Below, piece by piece: positions 50,500 to 59,128 of a DNA stretch of 64,000 bases. The stretch covers positions 3,472,001 to 3,536,000 of the forward strand of contig NC_013595.1 of assembly GCF_000024865.1 (NCBI RefSeq), read 5' to 3'. Position 1 is the first letter of the stretch. Each line of letters opens with the position of its first letter. A program made the translations under genes and the position numbers. The notes below the pieces were generated by a model. That model saw only the letters and a list, made by a program, of their open reading frames with translations, was not told the DNA's origin and did not search any database. Origin of the DNA: Streptosporangium roseum DSM 43021. GTDB lineage: Bacteria > Actinomycetota > Actinomycetes > Streptosporangiales > Streptosporangiaceae.

Positions 50500-51708
50500 A
50501 TGGTTCATGAGCACCTGACGTCCCTGGCCGCCGCGGAAGGAGCGGCGTCACGTGCCGGTGGCCGGACGACCTCGCTGACGGTCGTCGGCACGCCGGGCGA
50601 GCGGCGGGTGACCATGTTCGCCGACGCCTGCGTCCGCTACGGCCTGCGGGAGCCCGCCGTCCTGCCGTGGACCTCCGTGCTGCGGGGCCGGGACATCCCG
50701 CTGGAACCGGGAACGCTCGTACGGATCGAGTCGCCCGGAGAGGACGCCGGGGCCGACGCGCTGCTGCGCGGTCCGGGCGAGCCGTCCCGGGTCGGCGGCG
50801 GTGCTGCCTGGCACGCCGCCTTCACCGCCGGGACGGCGCGGATCCGCCGGGCCGTCGAACGGACGCCCGGGGCCGTGCTGCTCGCCGACGTCGACGAGAT
50901 CGCGGTGATGTTCGACAAGCGGCTGTGCCACGCGAGGCTGTCGGCGGCCGGGGTGCCGGTGCCCGCCGCGCTGCCAGGACCGGTCGGCGGTTACGCCGAG
51001 CTGCGCGAGCGGATGGGGCAGGCCGGTTGGGGCCGGGTGTTCGTCAAACCGGCCCACGGCTCGTCGGCCTCCGGGGTCGTCGCCCTGCAGACCTCCGGCC
51101 ACCGGATCAAGGCGGTGACGTCGGCGGAGCTGTCCGCCGACGGGCTGCACAACTCGCTGCGGGTGCGATCCTACGAGGACGAGGCGGACGTGGCGGCGAT
51201 CGTCGACCTGCTCGCCGGGAACGGGCTCCACGTGGAGCGGTGGTTCCCCAAGGCGGGCCTCGACGGGCGGACGATCGATCTGCGGGTGGTCGTGGTGGAC
51301 GGCACGCCGACCCACGCCGTCGTCCGCGCGAGCCGTACCCCCATGACGAACCTGCACCTCGGCGGCGAGCGCGGTGATCTCGGCGCGGTCAGGACCAGGC
51401 TGGGCCCTCAGGGCTGGGAGCGGGTCACCGAGGCGTGCGCCCGGGCGGCGTCGTGCTTTCCGGGGAGCCTGACCGCCGGGGTCGACCTGATGATCGGCGT
51501 CAACTGGCGGAGTGTCGCCGTGGCCGAGGTCAACGCCTTCGGCGACCTGCTTCCCCGGCTGACCGGCTTCCCCGGCGGCGGCGCCGAGCACCTGAACACC
51601 TACGAGGCCCAGGTCAGGGCCATCCTCGCCCGCCGTACGGCGGCGCCGGACGCCGCCGCGCACCACCCCGCCGTACCGGCGCCCACGGGAGGGAACGCCG
51701 ATGGGTGA
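50500..51708 (+). CDS. STM4014 family (ATP-grasp-like) protein
   Basis: This 402-residue protein matches the STM4014 family and has ATP-grasp features: a nucleotide-binding strand GRVFVKPAHGSSASGVVAL, a central Gly-rich loop, an IDLRVVVVDG segment, and a metal-site-like end VAEVNAFGDLLPRL. ATP-grasp enzymes form amide or ester bonds through acyl-phosphates, so a ligase role is inferred. The gene starts 8 bp after STM4015 copy 2, and its last codons overlap the STM4013 family gene by 8 bp. Confidence 0.8.
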   Translation: MVHEHLTSLAAAEGAASRAGGRTTSLTVVGTPGERRVTMFADACVRYGLREPAVLPWTSVLRGRDIPLEPGTLVRIESPGEDAGADALLRGPGEPSRVGGGAAWHAAFTAGTARIRRAVERTPGAVLLADVDEIAVMFDKRLCHARLSAAGVPVPAALPGPVGGYAELRERMGQAGWGRVFVKPAHGSSASGVVALQTSGHRIKAVTSAELSADGLHNSLRVRSYEDEADVAAIVDLLAGNGLHVERWFPKAGLDGRTIDLRVVVVDGTPTHAVVRASRTPMTNLHLGGERGDLGAVRTRLGPQGWERVTEACARAASCFPGSLTAGVDLMIGVNWRSVAVAEVNAFGDLLPRLTGFPGGGAEHLNTYEAQVRAILARRTAAPDAAAHHPAVPAPTGGNADG

Positions 51709-52531
51709 GAGGACGATGCGGGACATGAACGGGATCGTGGGAAGCCACGACCTTCTGCTGGTGACCCTTGACACGCTCCGCCACGACGTGGCCGAGGAGC
51801 TGGCCGGGGCCGGGCGGCTGCCCAACCTGGCCAGGGCGCTGCCCGGCGGGCGGTGGCAGCGACGGCACAGCCCGGGGAGCTTCACCTACGCTGCGCACGC
51901 CGCGATCCTCGCCGGATTCCTGCCGACCCCCGCCGAACCCGGACCGCATCCCCGCCTCTTCGCGGCGGCCTTCCCCGGCAGCGAGACCACCGCCGGCGGG
52001 ACGTGGGTGTTCGACGCGCCCGACCTGCCCGGCGGGCTGGCCCAGGCGGGATACCACACCGTCTGCGTCGGGGGCGTGGGGTTCTTCAACAAGCTCACCC
52101 CCCTCGGGGCCGCACTGCCGGGGCTGTTCGCCGAGAGCCACTGGGATCCGGCGTTCGGGGTGACCTCGCCGACGTCGTTCGAGGCGCAGATCGAGTGCGC
52201 CGAGCGGGCGGTGGCGAGGGTGGACGGGCCGGTGTTCCTGTTCGTCAACGTGTCGGCGCTGCACCAGCCCAACTGGTTCCACCTGCCGGGCGCCACCCGC
52301 GAGCACGGTGACAGCCGGGAGAGCCACGCCGCCGCGCTGGAGTACGTCGACCGGCACATCGGCCGGCTTTTCGCCCTGATGAGCACCCGGCGGCCGGGGT
52401 TCGCGATCGTCTGTTCCGATCACGGCACCGCCTACGGTGAAGACGGATACATCGGGCATCGGATCGGCCACGAGGTCGTCTGGACGGTGCCCTACGGAGA
52501 GTTCACGATAGAGCGGGGGCAATGGCGGTGA
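51701..52531 (+). CDS. STM4013/SEN3800 family hydrolase (alkaline-phosphatase superfamily)
   Basis: This 276-residue protein resembles the sulfatase/phosphopentomutase-like alkaline phosphatase superfamily. It has LLLVTLDTLRHDVAEE at the N-terminus with the metal-binding Asp and the nucleophile Thr position, and FAIVCSDHGTAYGEDGYIGH near the C-terminus with the Asp-His and His ligands. It is shorter than classic sulfatases. The family is named after STM4013 of Salmonella and has no known substrate. It overlaps genes on both sides (8 and 10 bp). ATG at 51701 or in-frame ATGs at 51716 and 51725 are possible starts. Confidence 0.8.
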   Translation: MGERTMRDMNGIVGSHDLLLVTLDTLRHDVAEELAGAGRLPNLARALPGGRWQRRHSPGSFTYAAHAAILAGFLPTPAEPGPHPRLFAAAFPGSETTAGGTWVFDAPDLPGGLAQAGYHTVCVGGVGFFNKLTPLGAALPGLFAESHWDPAFGVTSPTSFEAQIECAERAVARVDGPVFLFVNVSALHQPNWFHLPGATREHGDSRESHAAALEYVDRHIGRLFALMSTRRPGFAIVCSDHGTAYGEDGYIGHRIGHEVVWTVPYGEFTIERGQWR

Positions 52532-53982
52532 CTCCGAGTTCCGGCCGGACACGGACGCGGGTGCTGGAGACGGTGGCCCTCGGGCCGGACGGCATCCCGG
52601 CGCGACCGGCCTCCGACGGCGCGACCGGCGCGGGGCCGTACCAGGGGTACGTGTACGCCTACCCGCACAAGACGGCATACCGGCCGCTGGAGCCGCGTCC
52701 GTCGCTGCGGGAGGTGTGGTCGGGGGAGCCGCTCGGGAGCCTCTTCCTCTACCTGCACATCCCGTTCTGCGAGATGCGCTGCGGGTTCTGCAACCTGTTC
52801 ACCCGGACCGGCGCCCCCGAGGAGCTCGTCGCCGCCTACCTGGACGCCCTGGAACGCCAGGCGGAGGCCGTACGGGACGCCCTGGAGGAGCCGAGGTTCG
52901 TCACCGCGGCCATCGGCGGCGGCACGCCCACCTACCTGAGCGCGGCCGAGCTCACCCGGATGTTCGACCTGACCGAACGGATCATGGGCGCCGACCTGCG
53001 GGCCGTGCCGCTGTCGGTGGAGACCTCGCCGGCGACCGCGACGGCCGACCGGCTCGCCGTCCTGGCCGAGCGGGGTACGACCCGGATCTCGATCGGCGTG
53101 CAGAGCTTCGTCGACGCCGAGGCCCGCGCGGCGATACGCCCGCAGAAACGGCAGGAGGTCGAGACGGCGCTCGGACACATCAGGGAGACCGGGTTCGAGG
53201 TGCTCAACATCGACCTGATCTACGGGATCGACGGGCAGACCGAGCGGTCCTGGCGCCACTCGCTGGACGCCGCGCTCGCCTGGAAGCCCGAGGAGATCTA
53301 CCTCTACCCGCTGTACGTCCGCCCGCTCACCGGCCTCGGCCGCCGCGCCCGCGACTGGGACGACCACCGGCTCGGCCTCTACCGGCAGGGCCGTGACCAC
53401 CTGCTGGCCGCCGGATACGAGCAGGTGTCGATGCGGATGTTCCGGCTGCGCGGATCCTCCGGCGCGACCGGCTACGACTGCCAGAGCGACGGCATGGTCG
53501 GGCTCGGCTGCGGGGCCCGGTCCTACACCTCCGGCCTGCACTACTCCTACGAGTACGCGGTGGGCGCCGGTCAGGTGCGCGCGATCATCGACGACTACGT
53601 ACGGCTCGCGCCCGGGGAGTTCGCGCTCGCCAACGTGGGGTTCCGGCTGGACGAGGACGAGCGGCGCCGCCGCCATCTGATCCAGTCGCTGCTCCAGGCC
53701 GAGGGGCTGGACCCGGCCGCCTACCGGGCGCGCTTCGGCACCGAGGTGACGGCCGACTTCGGCGAGGACCTGGAGCGCCTGGCCGGCCGGGGCTGGCTGG
53801 AGGCGACCGGCTCGGAGGCCGGGACGCGACCCGGCCGGAGCGGAGCAGACGAGAGCCACGATGGGGCGGGCGGCGGTCGGCTCCGGCTCGCCGCCGAGGG
53901 GCTGGCGCACTCCGACGCCATCGGCCCGGCGCTGTTCTCCGGCCGGGTCCGCGAGCTGATGGCGGGATACGAGAACAGTTGA
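52522..53982 (+). CDS. STM4012 family radical SAM protein (HemW-like)
   Basis: This 486-residue radical SAM enzyme has cluster Cys83, 87 and 90 in FCEMRCGFC (CxxxCxxC). GGGTPTYLSAAELTRMF, ETSPATATADRL and GTTRISIGVQSF follow, as in the coproporphyrinogen-III-oxidase-like/HemW group. A C-terminal winged-helix region is present. The family is distinct from HemW and named after STM4012. The predicted chemistry is 5'-deoxyadenosyl radical modification of an unknown substrate. It shares a 4-bp overlap (TTGA) with the next radical SAM gene. Confidence 0.85.
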   Translation: MAVTPSSGRTRTRVLETVALGPDGIPARPASDGATGAGPYQGYVYAYPHKTAYRPLEPRPSLREVWSGEPLGSLFLYLHIPFCEMRCGFCNLFTRTGAPEELVAAYLDALERQAEAVRDALEEPRFVTAAIGGGTPTYLSAAELTRMFDLTERIMGADLRAVPLSVETSPATATADRLAVLAERGTTRISIGVQSFVDAEARAAIRPQKRQEVETALGHIRETGFEVLNIDLIYGIDGQTERSWRHSLDAALAWKPEEIYLYPLYVRPLTGLGRRARDWDDHRLGLYRQGRDHLLAAGYEQVSMRMFRLRGSSGATGYDCQSDGMVGLGCGARSYTSGLHYSYEYAVGAGQVRAIIDDYVRLAPGEFALANVGFRLDEDERRRRHLIQSLLQAEGLDPAAYRARFGTEVTADFGEDLERLAGRGWLEATGSEAGTRPGRSGADESHDGAGGGRLRLAAEGLAHSDAIGPALFSGRVRELMAGYENS

Positions 53983-54875
53983 ACAAGCCCGCGAGCGGCC
54001 GTGACCTCCCCGTCCTGCGGGCCGGAGAGCAGGACCCCGGCCACCTGACGATCCTCTACCGGGGCCCGCTGTCCAGCTGCGACTACGACTGCCCCTACTG
54101 CCCGTTCGCCAAGCGCCGTGACGGCACCGAGCAGTTGCGCCGGGACCGGACGGCGCTGGAGCGGTTCGCCGGGTGGGCGGCCGGGCGTGACCACCCCCTC
54201 TCGGTGCTGTTCACGCCGTGGGGTGAGGGGCTCGTGCGGTCGTGGTACCGGCGGGCGATGGTGGAGCTCAGCCACCTCCCGCACGTCCGGCGGGTCGCCA
54301 TCCAGACCAACTTCAGCTGCCGCCCCGACTGGCTGGCCGAGGCGGACCTGGACACGCTCGCACTCTGGGTGACCTACCATCCCGGTCAGGTCGCCTACGG
54401 ACGCTTCCTGGCCAGATGCCGTGATCTGGCCGGGCGCGGGGTCCGCTTCAGCGTCGGCGTCGTCGGGCTGCCCGAGCACCTGGAGCAGGCCCGCCGGCTC
54501 CGGGACGACCTGCCCGCCGAGGTGTATCTGTGGGTGAACGCCGCCGAGGGGCACCTCTACACCGATGAGGAGGCGGCCGACTGGACGCGGATCGACCGCC
54601 TCTTCCCCTACAGCCGCACCCCGCACCGCAGCGCCGGCCGGCCCTGCCGTACGGGGGACACCGTGATCTCGGTGGACGGCGAGGGCACCGTACGGCGCTG
54701 CCACTTCGTCCCGGCCGTCCTCGGCAACCTCTACGACGGCACCTTCCGCCCGGAGGCCAGACCGTGCCCGGCGGCCCTGTGCGACTGCCACATCGGCTAC
54801 GTCCACCTGGAGCAGACCGGTCTCTACGACGTCTTCGCGGGCGGAATCCTGGAACGCATCCCGCACCTGACCTGA
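53979..54875 (+). CDS. STM4011 family radical SAM protein
   Basis: This 298-residue radical SAM protein has cluster Cys34, 38 and 41 in SCDYDCPYCPFAKR. The C-terminal part contains Cys223, 241, 263, 268 and 270 in RPCRTGD, RRCHFVPAVLGNLYDG and RPCPAALCDCHIGYVH, an arrangement like the SPASM/twitch auxiliary-cluster domains of peptide- or cofactor-modifying radical SAM enzymes. It uses a TTG start inside the stop of STM4012. It is the last gene of the operon. Confidence 0.82.
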   Translation: MNKPASGRDLPVLRAGEQDPGHLTILYRGPLSSCDYDCPYCPFAKRRDGTEQLRRDRTALERFAGWAAGRDHPLSVLFTPWGEGLVRSWYRRAMVELSHLPHVRRVAIQTNFSCRPDWLAEADLDTLALWVTYHPGQVAYGRFLARCRDLAGRGVRFSVGVVGLPEHLEQARRLRDDLPAEVYLWVNAAEGHLYTDEEAADWTRIDRLFPYSRTPHRSAGRPCRTGDTVISVDGEGTVRRCHFVPAVLGNLYDGTFRPEARPCPAALCDCHIGYVHLEQTGLYDVFAGGILERIPHLT

Positions 54876-54906
54876 CCCGGACGGCCCGCCGGGGGTCTCC
54901 CGTCTC

Positions 54907-55938
54907 TCAGGTCTCCCGGGCCGGGTGGTATTCGGCCTCGGACAGGTCGAAGGTCCAGGCCACGCCTTCACGGGCGGTGCGGGTGGACGGGGGCACCCGC
55001 AGCCAGTACTTACGGAAGGTGCCGTCGGGCTCCGCGGTGGAGTTGACCACCTCGACCATCATCACCGGCTCGTCCTCGGGCAGGTCGATCCGCCACAGGA
55101 CACCCGTCTCGTCCCGGTGCAGCGGGGTCGCCCCGGACTCGGCGAGGTAGCGGTCGTAGCCGAAGTGCTCCAGCATGACCCGGCGCAGCTCGGCGTTCTC
55201 CTCGGCGCGGATGCGCTGGGGGGTCAGCGCCGCCATGGAGTCGGCGAAGCCGGCGGGGACGGGCATGCCGCCCCAGGCGTGCACGGCGAAGCCGTCGGGG
55301 AACAGCAGCGCCGGGCCGTCGGCGCGGTGCAGGCGCGACAGCTCGTCGAGGTGCAGCTCGGCGGGGCGCTCGCAGACGATGGCCACCCGCTCGAACGGCC
55401 ACCACCAGCCCGCCGACCGGGCGACCTGGACCAGCCCCGCCACCTCGGGTCTGCCCAGCGCGTCGAACAGCGACAGCCACGGCGCGTCCTGCTGGCCCAG
55501 CACGGCGTCCAGGGTCGAGGCGCGCAGCGCGGCCGCGACGGCCTCCGACTCCTCCGTCTCCGCGATGCCCCGGCGGATCCGGGTGACGAGCGCGTTCACC
55601 GGATCCCAGAGCCGCCCTCCGGTCAGCGACCAGGCCAGCGGCCACGCCGTGGGGCCGAGCGAGGTGTGCACCTCCGCTCTGGCCCGCTCCCACGGCCCGG
55701 TCCGCACCGCGTCGCGCACGGGCCTGCCGGCGCCGAGCGTGGCGATCGCGCGGGCCCCCGCGGCGGGGGAGTCGACCCAGATGATCTTCTCGGGCTCGGC
55801 CAGCCCGGCGCTCCGGTAGGCCAGCCGTATCCCCGTCTCCGCCCCGGGGCGGTCGGCGGGGCCGGTCCGGAAGGCGACCTCCTGCCAGCGGAGCGCGGCG
55901 GCGGTCAGGACGTCGGCCAGTTCGGTGGTGACGGTCAT
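54907..55938 (-). CDS. DUF6745-like protein
   Basis: This 343-residue protein has an N-terminal helical part and a C-terminal region (WSLTGGRLWDPVNALVTRIR, PFERVAIVCERPAELHLDEL, RLHRADGPALLFPDGFAVHA, WGGMPVPAGF) characteristic of the DUF6745 family of actinobacteria. Function is unknown; a 'paired with a small partner' arrangement is usual and is seen here. GAGGAG precedes ATG at 55938. The gene is convergent with the STM401x operon (31-bp gap). Confidence 0.75.
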   Translation of the reverse strand: MTVTTELADVLTAAALRWQEVAFRTGPADRPGAETGIRLAYRSAGLAEPEKIIWVDSPAAGARAIATLGAGRPVRDAVRTGPWERARAEVHTSLGPTAWPLAWSLTGGRLWDPVNALVTRIRRGIAETEESEAVAAALRASTLDAVLGQQDAPWLSLFDALGRPEVAGLVQVARSAGWWWPFERVAIVCERPAELHLDELSRLHRADGPALLFPDGFAVHAWGGMPVPAGFADSMAALTPQRIRAEENAELRRVMLEHFGYDRYLAESGATPLHRDETGVLWRIDLPEDEPVMMVEVVNSTAEPDGTFRKYWLRVPPSTRTAREGVAWTFDLSEAEYHPARET

Positions 55939-56032
55939 GGGCGGGAGCTCCTCAGGTGAACGGACCGCCCGCGCCGGCCGGGCTTTCCGAGGGGAGCCGG
56001 CCGGGCGGGGGGAGGCGGGGGGCGTGGAGGGG

Positions 56033-56359
56033 TCAGTCGGCGACGACGCGGAAGGCGCCGGGGACGTATTCGCGCTGGCGCTGCACGCGGTACCAGCCCT
56101 TGGGCAGGGGGATGGCGGCGTGTTCCTCGTGGACGACGCGCCCGCCCTGGGGGACGTGCAGGAAGTCGGGGTCCATCGGCCGCAGGCCGCGGACCAGGGT
56201 GCCGGGGCCGACCACCGCGTGGGCGTGGCCGGTGGCCTCGCCCAGGGCCAGCACCAGGCGGCCGCGGGCGTCACGCGGCGCGGACGGCGAGGTCCGGGCC
56301 GGAACGGGCACGGTGTCCTCGGGGACGGGCACGATCAGGATGTCTCCCTGGCGGTACAT
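56033..56359 (-). CDS. Small protein upstream of the DUF6745-like gene
   Basis: This 108-residue protein begins MYRQGDILIVPVPED and contains LALGEATGHAHAVVGPGTLV and FLHVPQGGRVVHEEHAAIPL, a beta-rich, His-containing fold. It is regularly found before DUF6745 genes and is presumed to work with them. No function is known. GAGGAG precedes ATG at 56359. The gap to the DUF6745 gene is 94 bp. Confidence 0.75.
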   Translation of the reverse strand: MYRQGDILIVPVPEDTVPVPARTSPSAPRDARGRLVLALGEATGHAHAVVGPGTLVRGLRPMDPDFLHVPQGGRVVHEEHAAIPLPKGWYRVQRQREYVPGAFRVVAD

Positions 56360-56594
56360 CTGGCAGGCTCCTCGCATCGGGGGTCGATCGAAAACTAGTC
56401 ATCCCCACCGACATTTCTCCGCCCGAGGAGCCCGGAGCGGGGCAGGGGAACACGGCCGGGTCTCTTCCCGGCCAGGACAGAACGGGAGGCGGCAGGTTCG
56501 ATGGCAGGAGAACCGGCTACCGCCGATCCGGCGAGAGGGGACGGGAGGCGGCCGGTCCCGGGACGGGGAAGGGGAGACGCCGGAGCGACCCGTC

Positions 56595-57200
56595 TCAGGA
56601 GACCGTTCGGGCGCCCAGTCCCCGGAGCACGAACCCGCAGACGGTCTCCTCGGCCTCATGGGGCGTCACCGTGCCGCTGAGCAGCGGCACCCGTTCCGCG
56701 CCGATGACGGCGAAGATGATGCGGGCGGCGGCGGCGACGTCGGGGGCGTGGAAGTCGCCCGAGGTCACGCCGCTGTCGATGATGCCGGTCAGGATGTCCT
56801 GCATCGGCGCGACGTGGTCGGCCAGGCGCTGGTAGGCGTCGGGTCCCAGGGCCGCCGACAGGTCGGCGGGGCCGGGGTGGGGGTGGGCGAGCAGCCCGGC
56901 GAGCTGGAGCCGGACGAACGCGCGCAGCCGCTCGGCGGGGGAGGCCTGCTCGGGCAGCTCCCGCTCGTAGCTCTCGATGAAGTAGTGCGTCACCCGCTCG
57001 GTGAAGGCCAGCAGCAGCGCCGCCTTGTCGGGGAAGTAGTTGTAGAGGACGGTCCGGGTGATTCCGGCCTCGCCCGCCACGTCGGTCATCGAGATGGTGT
57101 CGATGCCCTGGTCGCGGGAGAGGCGCGAGACCGCCTGCAGGATGCGGTCCTGCGTCTGGGCGCGGTGCTCGCCGATCGTCGGGGCCGAAATCCGGGGCAT
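56595..57200 (-). CDS. TetR-family regulator downstream of heme oxygenase
   Basis: This 201-residue TetR regulator has the N-terminal helix-turn-helix TISMTDVAGEAGITRTVLYN followed by YFPDKAALL. It lies 86 bp downstream of the heme oxygenase gene on the same strand and so is probably co-transcribed. The TGACAC-A-GTGTCA palindrome in front of the heme oxygenase gene is the best candidate for its operator. Ligand is unknown; heme or a heme product is an inference from linkage. Confidence 0.87.
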   Translation of the reverse strand: MPRISAPTIGEHRAQTQDRILQAVSRLSRDQGIDTISMTDVAGEAGITRTVLYNYFPDKAALLLAFTERVTHYFIESYERELPEQASPAERLRAFVRLQLAGLLAHPHPGPADLSAALGPDAYQRLADHVAPMQDILTGIIDSGVTSGDFHAPDVAAAARIIFAVIGAERVPLLSGTVTPHEAEETVCGFVLRGLGARTVS

Positions 57201-57286
57201 GCCCCCATGGTCGCACAGGGGTGGCGCCGCAGGCGGGTGGCGGACGCGGCCCCGACGGGAACCGGACGGTGCCGGGGCGGGGAAGG

Positions 57287-57940
57287 TCAGGCGGCGAGCT
57301 CGGCCCGCACCACGCGGCCGAGCTCGCCCAGCACCTCGGTGTTGAGCAGGTAGGCGAGTTTGGTCTCGCGGATGATCCGCTGCTTCTCGGCCTCGTCCAC
57401 GGGCAGCGCGTCCAGCCGGGCGCGGTACTCGTTCTTGAACCGGGGCAGGCTGCCGACCTCGTCGAACAGGTAGAAGTCGACGCCGCCGCCCGGCTGGTAG
57501 CCGTAGATCTTCTGCAGCTCCATCCGGATGAACTGCCCGCCGGACAGGTCGCCCATGTAGCGGGTGTAGTGGTGGGCGATGTAGCCGCCCGGCCAGGTCG
57601 CGACCTGGTTGATCCGGGCGACCAGCGTCCGGGTCGGCTTGGAGGGCTCGATCCTGGACTTCCAGCCGGCGCCGTAGACGGTCTCCAGGTCGCGGATCAG
57701 CGCCTCCTCGCGGTAGAGCTCGGGGAAGACGAACGGCGCGGCGACCGGGTCGGCGGCGAGCGACCTGGAGGCCTCGTCGAGGGCGACGTAGGCGAAGTAG
57801 TGCTGGGCGATCAGCTCCCCGTAGGCCTCGCGGCTGAGCTGCCCGGCCATCAGGGCCTTGAGGTAACTGTCGTCCTCGGCTGACTCGTGGTCGCCCCAGG
57901 TGGCGTTCCTGAGCACTTCGGAGAACGGCGACTCACTCAT
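57287..57940 (-). CDS. Biliverdin-producing heme oxygenase
   Basis: This 217-residue enzyme of the HmuO/HO-1 family has proximal His18 in NATWGDHESAE, the distal-helix motif GDLSGGQ, and the C-terminal region LAYLLNTEVLGELG. It cleaves heme to biliverdin, CO and Fe2+, using O2 and electrons from a separate reductase. GGAG precedes ATG at 57940; GTG at 57946 is less likely. A 13-bp palindrome lies about 38 bp upstream. No heme transporter genes are linked. Confidence 0.92.
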   Translation of the reverse strand: MSESPFSEVLRNATWGDHESAEDDSYLKALMAGQLSREAYGELIAQHYFAYVALDEASRSLAADPVAAPFVFPELYREEALIRDLETVYGAGWKSRIEPSKPTRTLVARINQVATWPGGYIAHHYTRYMGDLSGGQFIRMELQKIYGYQPGGGVDFYLFDEVGSLPRFKNEYRARLDALPVDEAEKQRIIRETKLAYLLNTEVLGELGRVVRAELAA

Positions 57941-57977
57941 GATCACTCCGCGTCAAATGGGCCTTTCGCGACTTTCA

Positions 57978-57990
57978 TGACACAGTGTCA
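57978..57990. promoter_or_regulatory. Palindromic operator in front of heme oxygenase
   Basis: TGACACAGTGTCA is a perfect palindrome around a central A. A related degenerate site with GACA and TGTC arms occurs at 58023-58033, at the end of the neighbouring acyltransferase gene. Confidence 0.65.
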
Positions 57991-58018
57991 CAAAAGCCGG
58001 GGGATCTCGTCAAGCTGA

Positions 58019-59128
58019 TCACGACACCCTGTCATTAAACCGCCTCCCGGCGAGCCGGAGCAGCCAGACCGCCCCCAGCAGCGCGGCGAACACCGGCAGC
58101 CAGGCCAGCCGGTGCAGCGGCCACACCGAATCGGTGGGCGGTGCCAGCAGGCCGGGCACGTCGCCGAAGCGCAGCGCCGCCAGGACGGTCACGGTCAGCG
58201 CGGTCTGGTGCCACAGGAAGATCGTCATCGCGCCCAGGTTGGCCACCGCCACCACCGCCCACAGCCGGGGCCGCCGCATCAGCCGGGCCAGCGGCTCGCG
58301 CACCAGCAGCGCCAGCCCCACCTGGGCGATCCCGAAGCAGACCACGGCCAGCGTGGGCGGGCCGAGATTGGAGACCTCCGCCCCCGTCACGCCCACCATG
58401 CTCGCCGGATACCCGAACCCGGCCACCAGCGCCGCGGCCCCGGCCGCGCCGCCCGCCAGCAGCGCCGCCGCCGCCCGGCGCGAGGCGAGCGCGCCGCCCG
58501 CCCAGCCGACCCCGAGCGCGTACGGCACCAGCCACCCGGCCGCCAGGTTCACCCACTTCAGCCACTCCGGCCCGGCCCCCCCGAACCTGAGCGCGTCCAC
58601 CACGAGCACGACCGCGAACGCCGGGCCGGCCACAGCGGCCGGCCGTACCCGCAGCAGCAGCGGAGTGGCCGCGCTGAGCGCGGCGAAGGCGGCCAGGAAC
58701 CACAGCGGCCCGACGGCCGGCAGCACCAGCGCCCTGACCGTCCTGTACGGCATGCCGTGCAGGGCCATCCCGGCGGCGATCCCCGTCCAGACCAGCGCCA
58801 GCGGTACCACCGGCCCCAGCAGCCGCCCCAGCCTGGCCCGCACCCAGGCCCGGTACCCCGTGGCCGACCGCAGGCTCCGCGCCGCCGCGTAGCCGCCCAC
58901 GAAGAAGAACACCGCCAGCGTCTGGAACACCCACGACAGCGGGGTGAGCGCCGGCAGGTAGGCGAGCGGGCTGGAGATGTGGACCTCCCCGCCGGGCCCG
59001 TGCACCCACGTCGTGACCAGCCAGTGCCCCGCGACGACCCCGAGGATCGCCAGCGCGCGCAGCGCGTCCACCCCCCGGTCCCGGCCCGCCGGGGTGGCAC
59101 TCGCGATCCGGGCGGCGACGCTAGCCAC
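58019..59128 (-). CDS. Acyltransferase-3 family membrane protein
   Basis: This 369-residue protein has about 10 transmembrane helices and the family start RDRGVDALRALAILGVVAGH with a conserved His, and FFVGGYAAARSL. Members O-acylate sugars, peptidoglycan or lipids at the membrane. The substrate is unknown. The gene overlaps the upstream alpha/beta hydrolase gene by 8 bp, so the pair is coupled. Confidence 0.85.
   Translation of the reverse strand: MASVAARIASATPAGRDRGVDALRALAILGVVAGHWLVTTWVHGPGGEVHISSPLAYLPALTPLSWVFQTLAVFFFVGGYAAARSLRSATGYRAWVRARLGRLLGPVVPLALVWTGIAAGMALHGMPYRTVRALVLPAVGPLWFLAAFAALSAATPLLLRVRPAAVAGPAFAVVLVVDALRFGGAGPEWLKWVNLAAGWLVPYALGVGWAGGALASRRAAAALLAGGAAGAAALVAGFGYPASMVGVTGAEVSNLGPPTLAVVCFGIAQVGLALLVREPLARLMRRPRLWAVVAVANLGAMTIFLWHQTALTVTVLAALRFGDVPGLLAPPTDSVWPLHRLAWLPVFAALLGAVWLLRLAGRRFNDRVS

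Noticed and set aside
47012..54875. DHA2 pump as the exporter of the STM401x product
   Set aside because: The pump is divergent, separated by 200 bp without a shared operator, and DHA2 pumps are common. The link is not supported beyond adjacency.
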